Notes: generated by a model from the letters alone, not told the origin. A stretch of 64,000 nucleotides of DNA from Psychrobacter sp. JCM 18900 (GCF_904846625.1 NZ_CAJHBL010000003.1:124001-188000), one strand, 5' to 3'; positions 27,559 to 37,760 are shown, counted from the first letter of the stretch. Made by a program: numbers and translations.

Positions 27559-27942
27559 TGTAACCTCTCCTTTGATACAAAATATTCTGTAGACTTGCTT
27601 GGTATTGCACGCTATATACTTGTTGTTTCTAGTTGATAACTCGCTATAACTGTCTTGCTTTGTTTATCTTATCTACCTGTATATCTATATATAGAACCAG
27701 CAAAAATATTTGATTTTATAAACTCTGTAGTATAGAACTTTACTTTAGTTTGAAAAATTTATATATACCATTAGACGACTAGCTCGTAAAAATAACGGTC
27801 TATTGATGTATTGTCTGTAGATAAGTTTGCAGAAGTGATTCTGCTCATGGTGGCAGGCTACTATAGCACTTACGAATTATTTGTTATACTGACGCGCATA
27901 TTAGCCGAATTGGCATGAATACATGAGACAAGGTAAATAAGT
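27559..27942. other. Divergent intergenic region between pilB and tpiA
   Basis: About 380 AT-rich bases holding the upstream regions of pilB (leftward) and tpiA (rightward). The tpiA promoter is annotated separately at 27882-27890. Nothing else could be supported. Confidence 0.5.
27882..27890 (+). promoter_or_regulatory. Extended -10 promoter element of tpiA
   Basis: TGTTATACT: a TATACT -10 hexamer with TG one base upstream, 52 bases before the tpiA ATG. The -35 region (about 27862-27867) is poor, as often tolerated for extended -10 promoters. Inferred by eye. Confidence 0.5.
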
Positions 27943-28755
27943 ATGCAAGCTTGGGTAATTGGCAATTGGAAACAGAATCCTGCGACTAACAGTGCTGTCA
28001 ATGCACTATTGGACGACTTATTGACTAAAGTTAATACTGAAGAACAAGCCAACTCGCAGGCATCAAAAAACCGCTGTAAATTAATGGTAGCGCCAAGTTG
28101 TGTTCATTTAAGTACAGTGAGTACGCGTCTAGCAGATAGCTCAATACTCTGTGCAGCACAGGACATTAGTACTTATAGTGCAAGTACAGGAGCCTATACT
28201 GGTGACTGCTCAGCACAGCAGGTAGCAGATGCAGGTGCTACTTGGACGCTACTTGGCCACTCTGAGCGTCGTCAATATCACAAAGAGTCTCATGAATGCC
28301 TGATAAGCAAATTGTCTCATGCGTTTTCTCAGAAATTAGGTGTGGTATTTTGTATCGGCGAAACACAAGAGCAGTATGACAATGGTCAAACACTCGACAT
28401 TATCAATGAGCAACTCTCGGTTATTAAGGATTTACTGACTCAGCAGCCAGATTTAGCATCATCGTTATTTGAAAAGCTGCTCGTCGCTTACGAACCTGTA
28501 TGGGCGATTGGTACAGGTAAAGTGCCTACTGTGGCAGAAGTAAGTAAGACTCATCAGTATATTAAGCAAACGGTTGCAAGCTTTGCTGATATAGCAGATA
28601 CGATTACCGTGCTGTATGGCGGTAGTGTTAATGCTGATAATGCTAGTAGCTTTGCTTCTGACGTTATGATTGATGGCGCATTAGTGGGCGGTGCTTCATT
28701 AAAAGCGGAGAGCTTTTTAGCGATTGCTAGTGCATTTAACCAAGCCAATGCTTAA
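27943..28755 (+). CDS. tpiA: Triose-phosphate isomerase
   Basis: Glycolytic enzyme interconverting dihydroxyacetone phosphate and glyceraldehyde 3-phosphate. Catalytic residues are in place: K10 (GNWKQNP), H106 (LLGHSERR) and E184 ([11 protein letters not shown]). The phosphate loop [10 protein letters not shown] and GALVGGASL complete the TIM barrel. At 270 residues it is slightly longer than E. coli TpiA (255), with an extra stretch near 32-44. It is first in the conserved order tpiA-secG-tRNA-Leu. Confidence 0.96.
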   Translation: MQAWVIGNWKQNPATNSAVNALLDDLLTKVNTEEQANSQASKNRCKLMVAPSCVHLSTVSTRLADSSILCAAQDISTYSASTGAYTGDCSAQQVADAGATWTLLGHSERRQYHKESHECLISKLSHAFSQKLGVVFCIGETQEQYDNGQTLDIINEQLSVIKDLLTQQPDLASSLFEKLLVAYEPVWAIGTGKVPTVAEVSKTHQYIKQTVASFADIADTITVLYGGSVNADNASSFASDVMIDGALVGGASLKAESFLAIASAFNQANA

Positions 28756-28969
28756 ATGAATAAATAACGCTCAGATATCAAGATCATAGCTTATAGACAG
28801 TATGGTTTCATCAGTTGGTAAAAGTAGGTTTAACACTACCCTTGCAATCGTGTACAATGCGCCTTATTTATATAGTCGATCTGGCATTTGATTATGCCGA
28901 TTGTCATTCTATTAACCTTACGTTTTATTTTCCGTTATCAGTCGTCATTACGCGGCAAAAGAGGCCACC

Positions 28970-29278
28970 ATGTTTACGTTTATATTAGCCCTGCATATTA
29001 TTGTGGCCATTGCCATGATCGGCTTGATTCTGATACAGCATGGTAAAGGGGCAGACGCTGGAGCTTCTTTTGGTGCTGGTTCATCAGGTACCGTGTTTGG
29101 CGCAGCAGGTACTGCTAACTTTTTGACGCGTGCCACGGCAGTACTAACGGTCGTATTTTTTATTACGAGTATGACGCTTGCCGTTCATGCTCGTAAGCAA
29201 GCAGAAGATCAGTTTCGTCTAGATGCGCCAGCTTCAGCACCGCAAACGCCGCGTCCAATGACTCAACATTCAGAGTAA
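28970..29278 (+). CDS. secG: Preprotein translocase subunit SecG
   Basis: Accessory subunit of the SecYEG channel. Two membrane helices, about 1-21 (FTFILALHIIVAIAMIGLIL) and 53-72, flank the conserved cytoplasmic segment QHGKGADAGASFGAGSSGTVFGAAGTANFLTR-like region (IQHGKGAD and TANFLTRATA are diagnostic). The tail is Ala/Pro/Gln-rich. The length of 102 is usual. It is followed by tRNA-Leu(GAG), the same order as secG-leuU in E. coli. Confidence 0.94.
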   Translation: MFTFILALHIIVAIAMIGLILIQHGKGADAGASFGAGSSGTVFGAAGTANFLTRATAVLTVVFFITSMTLAVHARKQAEDQFRLDAPASAPQTPRPMTQHSE

Positions 29279-29419
29279 GCCTCTTTTAAGTAGGCAGCGC
29301 TTGCTATTTTGGTAGGTTAGATTTACAATGCTTTCCTGTTTTCGCAACTCCTGTTCTATAGATGCCTACCTTAAGCATCATTGATTATAGACTGGACGAT
29401 AGAGACAGAGCAGTACAAT

Positions 29420-29503
29420 GCGATTGTGGTGGAATGGTAGACACGCCATCTTGAGGGGGTGGTGGCGAAAGCTGTGGGGGTTCAAGTCCCCCCAATCGCA
29501 CCA
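29420..29503 (+). tRNA. tRNA-Leu (anticodon GAG)
   Basis: 84-base class II tRNA with encoded CCA. Acceptor stem GCGATTG / CAATCGC with discriminator A at 29500. The anticodon arm CCATC-TTGAGGG-GGTGG gives anticodon GAG; the T arm is GGGGG-TTCAAGT-CCCCC. A short variable arm (GGCGAAAGCT region) marks it as class II. Position after secG mirrors leuU of E. coli, so it is probably read from the secG transcript. Confidence 0.95.
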
Positions 29504-29581
29504 AGTTTTACAGACGCAGCATAGCGTCAGGTTGGATTTTTAGCAGATAATACTTATTTTATAATTAATTTAAAAAAAGTA

Positions 29582-29610
29582 TTGACACTTCTACGAAACC
29601 TCCCTATAAT
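29582..29610 (+). promoter_or_regulatory. Near-consensus sigma-70 promoter of the initiator tRNA
   Basis: -35 TTGACA at 29582-29587 and -10 TATAAT at 29605-29610, both perfect consensus hexamers with an ideal 17-base spacer. Transcription would begin at about 29617, 10 bases before the mature tRNA-fMet. The strength suits a stable RNA gene that also feeds rimP-nusA-infB. Confidence 0.92.
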
Positions 29611-29626
29611 ATGCGTTCTAGATTGA

Positions 29627-29703
<77 letters not shown>

Positions 29704-29750
29704 CTTTTTATACTGATGTTTTGTACACTAAATTTGTCAGTGCCGATTAG

Positions 29751-29777
29751 CCCACCATTATGTTTGTGGGTTTTTTT
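29751..29777 (+). terminator. Probable terminator or attenuator after tRNA-fMet
   Basis: Short stem CCCAC / GTGGG with a 10-base loop followed by seven T residues. It could end most transcripts after the tRNA while letting some read into rimP-nusA. Confidence 0.65.
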
Positions 29778-30155
29778 GTATCTGAAGGTCAGTGTTATCG
29801 CGGTATCTATCCTACTTATGCTAAGCTCTAAGTCTATAGAGTACGATATTACTCGTCACTGGTCATCATCGGCCGCTACCGGCACGATGCTTCTTAAGCA
29901 ACACTATCTTTTATTCCTCATACTTTTATCGATAGTAGTGCTTTATAAATAATAAAAGCATTGTTTGGCCGAGCTTGATGTTTTTTACGCTCGTCCCTAT
30001 ATAAATGCATAATATGTATCATATATTTGTGATTTAAAATTATATACTGACCGTGATTCTTATCATCATAAGATTGCTATATATAGATAAGAGTCAATTT
30101 TTAATACGGTTTACTAAGTACGATAGATAAGTGAATAGGAAAATACAAAGAGATT
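29778..30155. other. Non-coding gap between tRNA-fMet and rimP
   Basis: About 380 AT-rich bases. An open frame runs from inside the tRNA to 29952 but starts in the tRNA itself and lacks protein-like composition. No second RNA gene was found. A rimP promoter may lie near 30060-30130. Confidence 0.4.
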
Positions 30156-30656
30156 ATGAAGCTTTCGACTAAAGTTGCAGAACTGACTAATATTATTGCC
30201 CCTGCCGTGGCCGCTTGTGATGTGTCATTATGGGGTATCGAGTTTGCGCCACAAGGTCGTCGCTCTTTACTACGTATCTATATTGAGGCATTGCCAGAAG
30301 AGCAAGCCCAAGATAAACAAGTAACGATTGAAGACTGCGCGGCAGTAAACCATCAAGTAAGCGGTATCTTAGAAGTTCATGATCCTATCGCTGGTGAGTA
30401 CATCTTAGAAGTATCTTCACCTGGTTTTGATCGTGCGTTTTTCTCAGATGAGCAAATGCATGCGTATGTTGGTCAAACTGTTAGCTTGCGTCTGATTCAA
30501 GCTATCGGTACAGGCGATCAAAAACGTCGTAAAGCCACAGGTACTTTAGATAGTATTGATGAAAACTCTTTAAAACTAACGTCAAGTGATGGCGAGCAGT
30601 TTGAGATTGCACTAAGTAATATTGATAAAGCCAATTTGATTTATGAAGATGCCTAG
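30156..30656 (+). CDS. rimP: Ribosome maturation factor RimP
   Basis: Small-subunit assembly factor needed for 30S maturation. The 166-residue protein shows the family pattern: LWGIEFAPQGRRSLLRIYIE in the N-terminal domain, VTIEDCAAVNHQVSGILEVHD, and YILEVSSPGFDRAFF, the most conserved stretch. The C-terminal Sm-like domain follows. The length matches E. coli RimP (150). It is the first protein gene of the nusA operon. Confidence 0.94.
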   Translation: MKLSTKVAELTNIIAPAVAACDVSLWGIEFAPQGRRSLLRIYIEALPEEQAQDKQVTIEDCAAVNHQVSGILEVHDPIAGEYILEVSSPGFDRAFFSDEQMHAYVGQTVSLRLIQAIGTGDQKRRKATGTLDSIDENSLKLTSSDGEQFEIALSNIDKANLIYEDA

Positions 30657-30791
30657 GTTTTTACTAGGGTAACTGTTTATAGGTAGACAGTTTTATCTTC
30701 CAATAGCTTATGTGGCTTATAGCAACTATATAATAGCAGCACCCAAATTATAAAATTTAAGTCAATTAAAAAATGATAGGACAGGTATAGC

Positions 30792-32276
30792 ATGAGTCGT
30801 GAAATCTTAACGGTAGTAGAAACTGTCAGTAATGAAAAGGGCTTAAATCCTGAAGATATCTTTGAAGCAATTGAAGACGCTTTGGTGGTATCGACTAAGA
30901 AAAAAGTATATACCGAGCAGCCAGAAGTGGCTGTACGGGTAGCGATCGACCGTGCAACTGGCGATTACGATACTTATCGTTACTGGACAGTGGTTGCAGA
31001 TGAAGACCATGAGATGCCAGCTTGTCAGCTTGCTATCACCGATCTTGATCAGGAAGAATGGTCAATTGGTGATATTAAAGAAGAGCAAATTGAATCAATC
31101 GAATTTGGTCGTATTGCTGCTACTCAAGCCAAACAAGTCATCATCCAAAAGATTCGTGAAGCTGAGCGTGCATTAGTTGCAGATGCTTTCGAGCCACGTG
31201 TTGGTGAGATGATGTATGGCGAAGTCAAAAAACAGACTCGTGATGGCTATATCATCGATTTGGGTGACAATGCTGAAGGTTATTTGTCACGTGATCAAAT
31301 GTTGCCACGTGAACAACTCCGTGCAAAGTCGCGTATCAACGCTATCTTGTACCATGTAAACCGTGAAAACCGTGGTGCCCAGTTACTGTTATCTCGTACG
31401 CATCCTGAAATGCTATCAGCATTGATGCAAAAGGAAGTACCTGAGATTGCAGAACAAATTATTGAAATTCGTAACGTCGCTCGTCTGCCAGGTACTCGTG
31501 CTAAAATAGCTGTGAAAACCAACGATCATCGTATCGATCCAGTTGGTGCTTGTATTGGTATGCGTGGTACACGTATTCAAGCAGTACAGCAAGAGCTAGA
31601 CGGTGAGCGTATTGATGTGGTGGTATGGTCAGATGATCCTGCCCAGTTCATCATCAGCTCTCTAGAGCCTGCTGACGTAAGCAGTATCATTTTAGATGAA
31701 GATACTCAAACAGCAGACATTATCTTTAGCACCAATGATCAGTTGGCGCGTGCTATTGGCTCACAAGGTCAAAACGTACGTCTAGCGTCTGAATTGACGG
31801 GCTATAAGCTTAATATGATGCTCGAAGAAGAGTATCAGCAACGTCAACAAAACGAATCAAAAGCGTTTATTGAATTATTCTATGAGCGTCTAGAAGTAGA
31901 TAAAGATTTAGCACAGGCATTGGTTGATATTGGTTTTACCAGTATCGAAGAAGTGGCCTATGTACCAGTTGAGACTTTCTATGATATCGAAGGTCTAGAC
32001 GATGAAGCGATTGATATGATTCAAGAGCGTGCTAAAGAAGTTGTCATCGCTGATGAACTGGTCAAACAACAGAACATGAAAGAGCCAAGTCAAGAGCTTC
32101 AAGAGCTTGAAGGTATGACAGTCAGTTGGGCTTATAAAATGGCGCAAAAAGACATCATTACTGTTGATGACTTGGCAGAACAAGCCGTCTTCGATCTAGA
32201 AGATATCGAAGGATTAGACTCTGAAACTGCAGGAAAACTCATCATGAAAGCTCGGGAATCTTGGTTCGATGAATAA
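30792..32276 (+). CDS. nusA: Transcription termination/antitermination factor NusA
   Basis: RNA polymerase-binding elongation factor controlling pausing, termination and antitermination. Domains in order: N-terminal RNAP-binding domain (about 1-125), S1 (about 135-200, with GYIIDLGDNAEGYLSRDQ), KH1 and KH2 (about 230-345, with GACIGMRGTRIQAVQQEL and AIGSQGQNVRLASELTGY), then two acidic C-terminal repeats (about 360-490) ending KARESWFDE. The length of 494 equals the E. coli protein (495). ATG 30792 is preceded by GGACAGGTATAGC. Confidence 0.96.
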   Translation: MSREILTVVETVSNEKGLNPEDIFEAIEDALVVSTKKKVYTEQPEVAVRVAIDRATGDYDTYRYWTVVADEDHEMPACQLAITDLDQEEWSIGDIKEEQIESIEFGRIAATQAKQVIIQKIREAERALVADAFEPRVGEMMYGEVKKQTRDGYIIDLGDNAEGYLSRDQMLPREQLRAKSRINAILYHVNRENRGAQLLLSRTHPEMLSALMQKEVPEIAEQIIEIRNVARLPGTRAKIAVKTNDHRIDPVGACIGMRGTRIQAVQQELDGERIDVVVWSDDPAQFIISSLEPADVSSIILDEDTQTADIIFSTNDQLARAIGSQGQNVRLASELTGYKLNMMLEEEYQQRQQNESKAFIELFYERLEVDKDLAQALVDIGFTSIEEVAYVPVETFYDIEGLDDEAIDMIQERAKEVVIADELVKQQNMKEPSQELQELEGMTVSWAYKMAQKDIITVDDLAEQAVFDLEDIEGLDSETAGKLIMKARESWFDE

Positions 32277-32424
32277 GCGGTAACTGCATATCGCTGTCTT
32301 TTGGTGATATGCTATTGAGAATAAAGCGCTGATATCTATTTATAAGTATCAGCCTTAACCCAATCATTTGTAGCCAACAACTGAATTGAACATATAGCAA
32401 ATAATAGACAGTAGGTGATAATAA

Positions 32425-35151
32425 ATGGCAGATAAGACCGTCAAAGAACTGGCAGAAATGGTAGGCAAAACTACAGATGCTGTAAAGCAGCAATTAGTAG
32501 ATGCTGGCCTGCCTGCTCGCGCAGAGGATGACCTAGTCACCGAGCTTGAGCAAGAAAAGCTGGTGACGTATTTAAAGCAAAGTCATGGTCAACAAGAAAA
32601 GCGTCGTATTAGTCTTAAATCTAAGACGACCAGTACTGCACGTGTGACCGGCTCTTCTGGTAAATCTAAGAGCGTCAACGTAGAAGTGCGTAAAAAGAAA
32701 GTATTTGAAAAGCCTGATCCAGAAAAAATGGCTGAAGAGTTAGCCGCTCGTGAGCAGGCTCTAATTGAGTCTCAAGAACGTGCAGCAAAAGAAGCTGAAG
32801 AACGCGCCGCTACTAAGAAAAAAGCGGAAGAGCGTCAAGCAGCAACGCTAGCAGCAATGCGCGCAAGCTTAGGCTCTAGCAAAAAATCAGACGACAAGAA
32901 TGATGATATTTCTACATCAGTTGTCGTCAAAAAAGGCGGCAAAGCGACGGCTGAAGTTAAGCCTAAAGAGCAGCCGAAGAAGAAAGTTGCTGCAACTAAG
33001 CCTAAAGTTGAAACCGCTGCTGAACGTAAAGCTCGTGAGACTCGTGAGAAAGAAGAAGCACGTCTGCGTGAAATCGAATTAGAAACCCGCCGCACACAAG
33101 CTGAAGAAGCGCAAAAGCGTACACTTGAGCAAATGCGCAAAATGGCTGGTAAATATACAGATCGTGAACCTGTTACTGAAGTACGTAAAGATGAGCCATT
33201 GGCTGAAGGTTTGGTCGGTGATGCACTAGAAGAGTCTTTCGAAAAAGAACGTCGCGAAATCAAACGCGGTTCGAACAGTACTGGTACTCGTGGTCGTCGT
33301 CGTAAGAACCAAGATGAGCGCGAAATCAAAAACCGCAAAAACGGTTTGCGTTCAACTCAAGCATCACAGCATAAGTTTGAAAAACCTGTTGAAAAAATCG
33401 TCTATGATGTCGAGATTAGTGAGCAAATTTCAGTTGCCGATCTTGCGCAGCGCATGGCAGTTAAAGCTCGCGAAGTAACCAAATTACTTATGAAAATGGG
33501 TGAAATGGCTCGTGAGTCAGATACGATTGATCAAGCAACCGCAAGCTTGCTTGTTGAAGAAATGGGCCACAACCCAGTACCAGTTAGTGATACTAAAGTC
33601 GAAGATGACTTACAATACGCAGTTGATGAGCGTAGTAGTAACATCCAGACTCGTCCACCAGTAGTGACTATCATGGGTCACGTCGATCATGGTAAGACCT
33701 CACTACTAGATAAAATTCGTGAAACGAAAGTTGCGAATGGTGAAGCGGGCGGCATTACACAGCATATCGGTGCTTACCACGTAAAAACTGATCGCGGTGT
33801 TATTACTTTCCTTGATACTCCAGGTCACGCAGCGTTTAGCGCAATGCGTTCACGTGGTGCTCAAGCGACTGATATCGTTGTATTGGTGGTTGCAGCTGAC
33901 GATGGCATGATGCCACAAACAGCAGAAGCAATTGATCATGCACGTGCAGCTGGTACGCCGATTATTGTGGCTATCAACAAAATGGATAAGCCAGGTGCTG
34001 ATCCTGACCGTGTTCTTAATGAATTAACGACGAAAGAAGTTGTTTCAGAAGAATGGGGCGGCGATACACCAATGGCTCGTATCTCAGCCAAAACAGGCGA
34101 AGGTATCGAAGACTTACTAGAATTTATTAGCTTGCAAGCTGAGCTAATGGAACTAGAAGCGCCATTAGACGGTGCTGCTCAGGGTGTGGTTATTGAGTCA
34201 AGACTGGAAAAAGGTCGTGGTCCTGTCGTTAGTGTGCTAGTGAAAAAAGGCACATTGAAACAAGGCGACTTGGTTCTAGCTGGTGAGCACTATGGTAAAG
34301 TTCGTGCATTAACAGACGAGCATGGCCAACGTATCAAATCAGCTGGTCCTTCTATTCCTGTAGAGATTTTAGGTCTACCTGAAACACCTGCTGCTGGTAG
34401 TGAGTTCCTAGTTGTAACGGATGAGAAAAAAGCTCGTGAAGTTGCGGACTTTAGAACCAACCGTGAGCGTGAGCGTCAACTTGAGCGTCAAAATGCCATG
34501 CGTTTAGAAAGCATGTTTGATCAGATGGGCCAAGGCGATGTGTCATTCTTGAATATCGTACTGAAAACAGATGTACGTGGTTCACTAGAAGCACTACTAG
34601 CTGCTCTAAATGAATTGTCTACTGATGAAGTAAAAGTCAGAGTGATCAGTTCAGGCGTTGGTCCTATCTCTGAGTCTGACGTAACCCTTGCAGAATCTAG
34701 TGAAGCGGTACTGTTAGGATTCAACGTTCGTGCAGACGCTACTGCACGCCGTAAAGCAGACACTGCTAATATGGATATTCGCTACTACAGCGTAATCTAT
34801 GGTTTGATCGATGATGTGAAATCAGCAATGAGCGGTATGCTTGCTCCTGAACATCGTGAGAAAATCCTTGGTGTTGCAGACGTTCGTGAAGTATTCCGTT
34901 CTAGTAAGTTCGGTGCTGCTGCTGGTTGTATGGTGGTCGAAGGTACAATTTATCGCAACAAACCTATCCGCGTATTGCGTGAAGACCAAGTTATCTTTAC
35001 TGGTCAATTGCAATCATTGCGTCGTTATAAAGAAGACGTTAATGAAGTACGTACTGGCATGGAATGTGGTCTGGCCGTTCGTGGCTATGACGTCGAAGCT
35101 GGCGATAAGATCGAAGTCTTTGAAATCCAAGAGTTCGCACGTACTATCTAA
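32425..35151 (+). CDS. infB: Translation initiation factor IF-2
   Basis: GTPase that brings fMet-tRNA to the 30S subunit and joins subunits. An IF2 N-terminal domain begins at residue 1 ([20 protein letters not shown]). A long charged, Ala/Lys/Glu-rich linker (about 85-310) follows, then the second IF2N domain (about 330-390). The G domain has G1 GHVDHGKT at 418-425, DTPGH and [10 protein letters not shown]. Domains II, III and IV follow, ending EFARTI. The 908 length is close to E. coli IF2 (890). An internal start for a shorter form was not identified with confidence. A hairpin terminator at 35241-35274 follows. Confidence 0.97.
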   Translation: MADKTVKELAEMVGKTTDAVKQQLVDAGLPARAEDDLVTELEQEKLVTYLKQSHGQQEKRRISLKSKTTSTARVTGSSGKSKSVNVEVRKKKVFEKPDPEKMAEELAAREQALIESQERAAKEAEERAATKKKAEERQAATLAAMRASLGSSKKSDDKNDDISTSVVVKKGGKATAEVKPKEQPKKKVAATKPKVETAAERKARETREKEEARLREIELETRRTQAEEAQKRTLEQMRKMAGKYTDREPVTEVRKDEPLAEGLVGDALEESFEKERREIKRGSNSTGTRGRRRKNQDEREIKNRKNGLRSTQASQHKFEKPVEKIVYDVEISEQISVADLAQRMAVKAREVTKLLMKMGEMARESDTIDQATASLLVEEMGHNPVPVSDTKVEDDLQYAVDERSSNIQTRPPVVTIMGHVDHGKTSLLDKIRETKVANGEAGGITQHIGAYHVKTDRGVITFLDTPGHAAFSAMRSRGAQATDIVVLVVAADDGMMPQTAEAIDHARAAGTPIIVAINKMDKPGADPDRVLNELTTKEVVSEEWGGDTPMARISAKTGEGIEDLLEFISLQAELMELEAPLDGAAQGVVIESRLEKGRGPVVSVLVKKGTLKQGDLVLAGEHYGKVRALTDEHGQRIKSAGPSIPVEILGLPETPAAGSEFLVVTDEKKAREVADFRTNRERERQLERQNAMRLESMFDQMGQGDVSFLNIVLKTDVRGSLEALLAALNELSTDEVKVRVISSGVGPISESDVTLAESSEAVLLGFNVRADATARRKADTANMDIRYYSVIYGLIDDVKSAMSGMLAPEHREKILGVADVREVFRSSKFGAAAGCMVVEGTIYRNKPIRVLREDQVIFTGQLQSLRRYKEDVNEVRTGMECGLAVRGYDVEAGDKIEVFEIQEFARTI

Positions 35152-35240
35152 AGCTGCTGTTCGATAGCAGAGTATGTATTAAAGCAACATGCGTAATCCG
35201 CTGAGCTTTTCAGATACTCTGCTAATATTCAGCTGTACTT

Positions 35241-35275
35241 AGGCCTAACAGGTACACCCTGCTAGGCCTTTTTTA
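35241..35275 (+). terminator. Intrinsic terminator between infB and rbfA
   Basis: Stem AGGCCTAACAGG / CCTGCTAGGCCT with one internal mismatch, a TACAC loop, then five T residues. It should reduce read-through from infB into rbfA-truB. Confidence 0.8.
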
Positions 35276-35355
35276 GCAAATATCAGCCCTTAAATGTATT
35301 AATAAGCAAATGGGCTAATCAATGAAAACAAGCCCTACCAAATTAAGGTAATAAA

Positions 35356-35745
35356 ATGAACCAACGTTTACAACGATTGTCGGATCAGATTCAGCGTGAG
35401 CTTGCTGTTCTTATTCGCGATGAAGTTAATGACCCTCGTCTAACGGGTTTTGTCACGATCTCTAGTGTCAAGGTTAGCCCAGATTTAGGCTATGCGGACG
35501 TCTATGTCACTATCATGGAGCCTGAGCTCAATGATGCTATGAACAAGACCAATCATGAAGAAAGCATCAAAGTATTGAATAAAGCGGCAGGATTCTTGCG
35601 TACAGAATTAAGCCATAGCTTAAAGACACGTACTACGCCGCGCTTACGTTTTCATTACGATGAAGTAACGGCTCGTGGTAATTACATGATGGACTTGATT
35701 AGCAAGGCCGTGACTAAAACCGAGCAAAACGAGAATGACGAGTAA
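35356..35745 (+). CDS. rbfA: Ribosome-binding factor A
   Basis: KH-fold 30S assembly factor, also needed for cold adaptation in E. coli. It starts NQRLQRLSDQIQRELAVLIR and contains VNDPRLTGFVTISSVKVSPD and KAAGFLRTELSHSLKTRTTP, then PRLRFHYDE. The length (129) matches the family. It follows infB as in E. coli, but with a terminator and 200 bases in between, and precedes truB by only 9 bases. AAGGTAATAAA precedes the ATG. Confidence 0.95.
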   Translation: MNQRLQRLSDQIQRELAVLIRDEVNDPRLTGFVTISSVKVSPDLGYADVYVTIMEPELNDAMNKTNHEESIKVLNKAAGFLRTELSHSLKTRTTPRLRFHYDEVTARGNYMMDLISKAVTKTEQNENDE

Positions 35746-35754
35746 ATTATTATT

Positions 35755-36849
35755 ATGTCTATAGCGTCTAAGCAAGTTGATAAAAAAGCCAATATGACAC
35801 CTGAAAAAGTAAAAGTTTCAGGTGTCATATTGGTGGATAAACCCAAAGGTATGACCTCGCAGCAAGTCGTGTCAAAAGTGAAGTATTTATTTAAATCACC
35901 GATACACGATAGTAAAAAGGCAGGGCATACAGGAACGCTTGATCCGATGGCAACTGGCTTACTGCCTATTTGCCTGGGTGAAGCCACCAAGTTTAGCCAT
36001 TATCAACTGGATGCTGATAAGTCTTACCAAGCGATTATCTTGCTAGGTAGCCAAACCGATACTGGTGATGCTGATGGCCAAATCGTAACGCAGGCTTCTA
36101 TTCCAGTATTTGATGAAGACTCATTAGCGACTATTGCCCAGCAGTTTTTAGGTGCTCAGCAGCAGATACCACCAATGTATTCAGCGCTAAAAAAAGATGG
36201 CAAAAAACTGTATGAATATGCTCGTGCAGGTATTGAGGTTGATAGACCGCCTAGAGATATCACGATTAAAGCAATCAATCTACAGATGATAGACGATACC
36301 CAGATTAATCTCACGGTTACTTGTACGAAAGGTACTTACGTACGTGTATTAGCGGAAGATATTGCAAAGCAGCTAGGCACGCTAGGACATCTGACGGCAT
36401 TACGTCGTACACAAGTAGGGAGCTTTAGCATTGATGATGCGATCGCTTTATCATCATTAGAAGAGCATAGTTTAGAGGAGCGTCAGTCTTGGCTGCTGCC
36501 TATCGATGCTTGTATTGATATCGATGCTGAACTGACGCTGACAGATGAGCAATGCACCCGCGTACATATGGGGCAACGCCTAAACGTATTTGATGAGCTA
36601 ACAGGTAAGCTTAAAGAGTATGTTGCTAATATGGTTTCTATCCAACTATCTAATAATAGCTCTGTTAGTGTTGATGATAACGCTAGTACCAATGGTAAAG
36701 CTGATACTGGACTTGATGATGTGCCTCAGCTCCTAGAGCATGAAATACCTGTTGATATACGTTTACTCAACGAGCAGGGAGAGTTTCTTGGTTTGGGGTC
36801 TGTGAGCTTAAACGGACGTTTACAACCTAAAAAATTGATTCAGCGCTAA
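35755..36849 (+). CDS. truB: tRNA pseudouridine-55 synthase TruB
   Basis: Makes pseudouridine 55 in the T loop of tRNAs. The catalytic aspartate is D63 in GHTGTLDPMATGLLPICLGEATKF-type context (GTLDPMATGLL). KSYQAIILLGSQTDTGDADG and the KGTYVRVLAEDIA motif confirm the family. The core begins at about residue 22 (SGVILVDKPKGMTSQ); the first 20 residues are an extension. At 364 it is longer than E. coli TruB (314), with an extra Ser/Asn/Asp-rich stretch near 298-325 before the C-terminal PUA domain. The start is uncertain: ATG 35755 has no good ribosome binding site and an in-frame ATG at 35794 falls inside a strong inverted repeat (35789-35833). Coupling to rbfA is possible. Confidence 0.93.
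   Translation: MSIASKQVDKKANMTPEKVKVSGVILVDKPKGMTSQQVVSKVKYLFKSPIHDSKKAGHTGTLDPMATGLLPICLGEATKFSHYQLDADKSYQAIILLGSQTDTGDADGQIVTQASIPVFDEDSLATIAQQFLGAQQQIPPMYSALKKDGKKLYEYARAGIEVDRPPRDITIKAINLQMIDDTQINLTVTCTKGTYVRVLAEDIAKQLGTLGHLTALRRTQVGSFSIDDAIALSSLEEHSLEERQSWLLPIDACIDIDAELTLTDEQCTRVHMGQRLNVFDELTGKLKEYVANMVSIQLSNNSSVSVDDNASTNGKADTGLDDVPQLLEHEIPVDIRLLNEQGEFLGLGSVSLNGRLQPKKLIQR
35789..35833. repeat. 18-bp perfect inverted repeat in the 5' end of truB
   Basis: CCAATATGACACCTGAAA at 35789-35806 and its exact complement TTTCAGGTGTCATATTGG at 35816-35833, separated by 9 bases (AAGTAAAAG). In RNA this would be a long stem 34 bases after the truB ATG, covering the extension and the first core residues. 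Confidence 0.93.
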
Positions 36850-37235
36850 TAGTCACGTTTTCATCAATGTTACTTAAATAGAGAAACTACCACCTAACAT
36901 TGGCCTGATTTACTAATAGTTTACACTAATCACATACCGTCACATTTTATTGCAGGTTTCGCCTATGGTGAAACCTGTTTTTTTTGTACTCTAGATTCAT
37001 CAGATAGGGAATGCTGAGCTGAAAAATAAAATGGATAAATATTATAAAAATAAAAAATTGCTATGAAGCAAATAATCAAAATAACAGACAATTAAAAGAA
37101 AAAATTAATGCAGAAAGGACGCATTTTAATAAAAATAAAATAGTTCAAAGGAAAATGTACTACCGAATAATAATAAAACTAACTTATAAAAATATACTGG
37201 CTCACAAAAACTAATAGATAAGAAGAAGGAAAGTT
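36850..37235. other. AT-rich gap after truB
   Basis: Holds a terminator (36953-36985) and then about 230 bases of extremely A-rich sequence with runs such as AATAAAAATAAAATAG up to the DJ-1-like gene. No gene is supported. The A-rich stretch may contain the promoter and leader of that gene. Confidence 0.5.
36953..36985 (+). terminator. Intrinsic terminator after truB
   Basis: Stem CAGGTTTCGCC / GGTGAAACCTG (one G-T pair) with a TAT loop, followed by a run of eight T residues. Confidence 0.88.
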
Positions 37236-37760
37236 ATGAAAACGATTGCTTTTTTACTACATAACTACTTCGAAAAAGCAGAGTACGAAGACGTTAATAA
37301 TCAGCTAAAAGATAAAGGCTACAAAACACTTCTCATAACAACAAATGATAAAAAAGAAGTGCAAGCCATGCAGCAAGACGTAGATAAAAGTGATACTTTT
37401 ACTGCCGATATCTTTGCAGAAGATGCTGACGTTTCTGAGTATGATGCATTGGTTTTACCAGGCGGTACTGTCAACGCAGATACTATTCGTGGCAACGAAA
37501 AGGCTCATCAAATTATCAATGCTATTCATGAAGCAGGAAAGCCATTAGCTGTTATTTGCCATGCACCTTGGGTTCTCATCAATACAGGTATTGCCAAAGG
37601 TAAAACCCTTACCGCTTATCCTACTTTGCAACTAGATTTAGAAAATGCTGGAGCAAACTACGTAGATAAGACAGTACAAGTAGATGGTAATCTAATTACT
37701 TCGCGTAACCCAGACGATATTCCTAATTTTGTTGATGCCATAGATAAAGCATTATCTTAG
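37236..37760 (+). CDS. DJ-1/PfpI family protein (type 1 glutamine amidotransferase-like)
   Basis: Protein of 174 residues with the DJ-1/PfpI fold. The nucleophile is C108 in AVICHAPWVLIN (CH motif, H109), with acidic partner E16 in EKAEYED. The motif VLPGGTVNADTIR is diagnostic. Members such as YhbO and YajL act in general stress and carbonyl defence; the precise activity is not settled. It lies in an insertion between truB and rpsO, genes that adjoin in E. coli. AAGAAGGAAAGTT precedes the ATG, a good ribosome binding site. Two small hydrophilic proteins follow. Confidence 0.88.
   Translation: MKTIAFLLHNYFEKAEYEDVNNQLKDKGYKTLLITTNDKKEVQAMQQDVDKSDTFTADIFAEDADVSEYDALVLPGGTVNADTIRGNEKAHQIINAIHEAGKPLAVICHAPWVLINTGIAKGKTLTAYPTLQLDLENAGANYVDKTVQVDGNLITSRNPDDIPNFVDAIDKALS

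Noticed and set aside
31288..31316. Two CACGTG cores in nusA resembling parS
   Set aside because: Flanking bases differ from the consensus at several positions in both.
32835..33338. 167-codon leftward open frame antisense to infB
   Set aside because: It mirrors the charged repeat-rich linker of IF2; the Ser/Arg-rich product is a typical antisense shadow.
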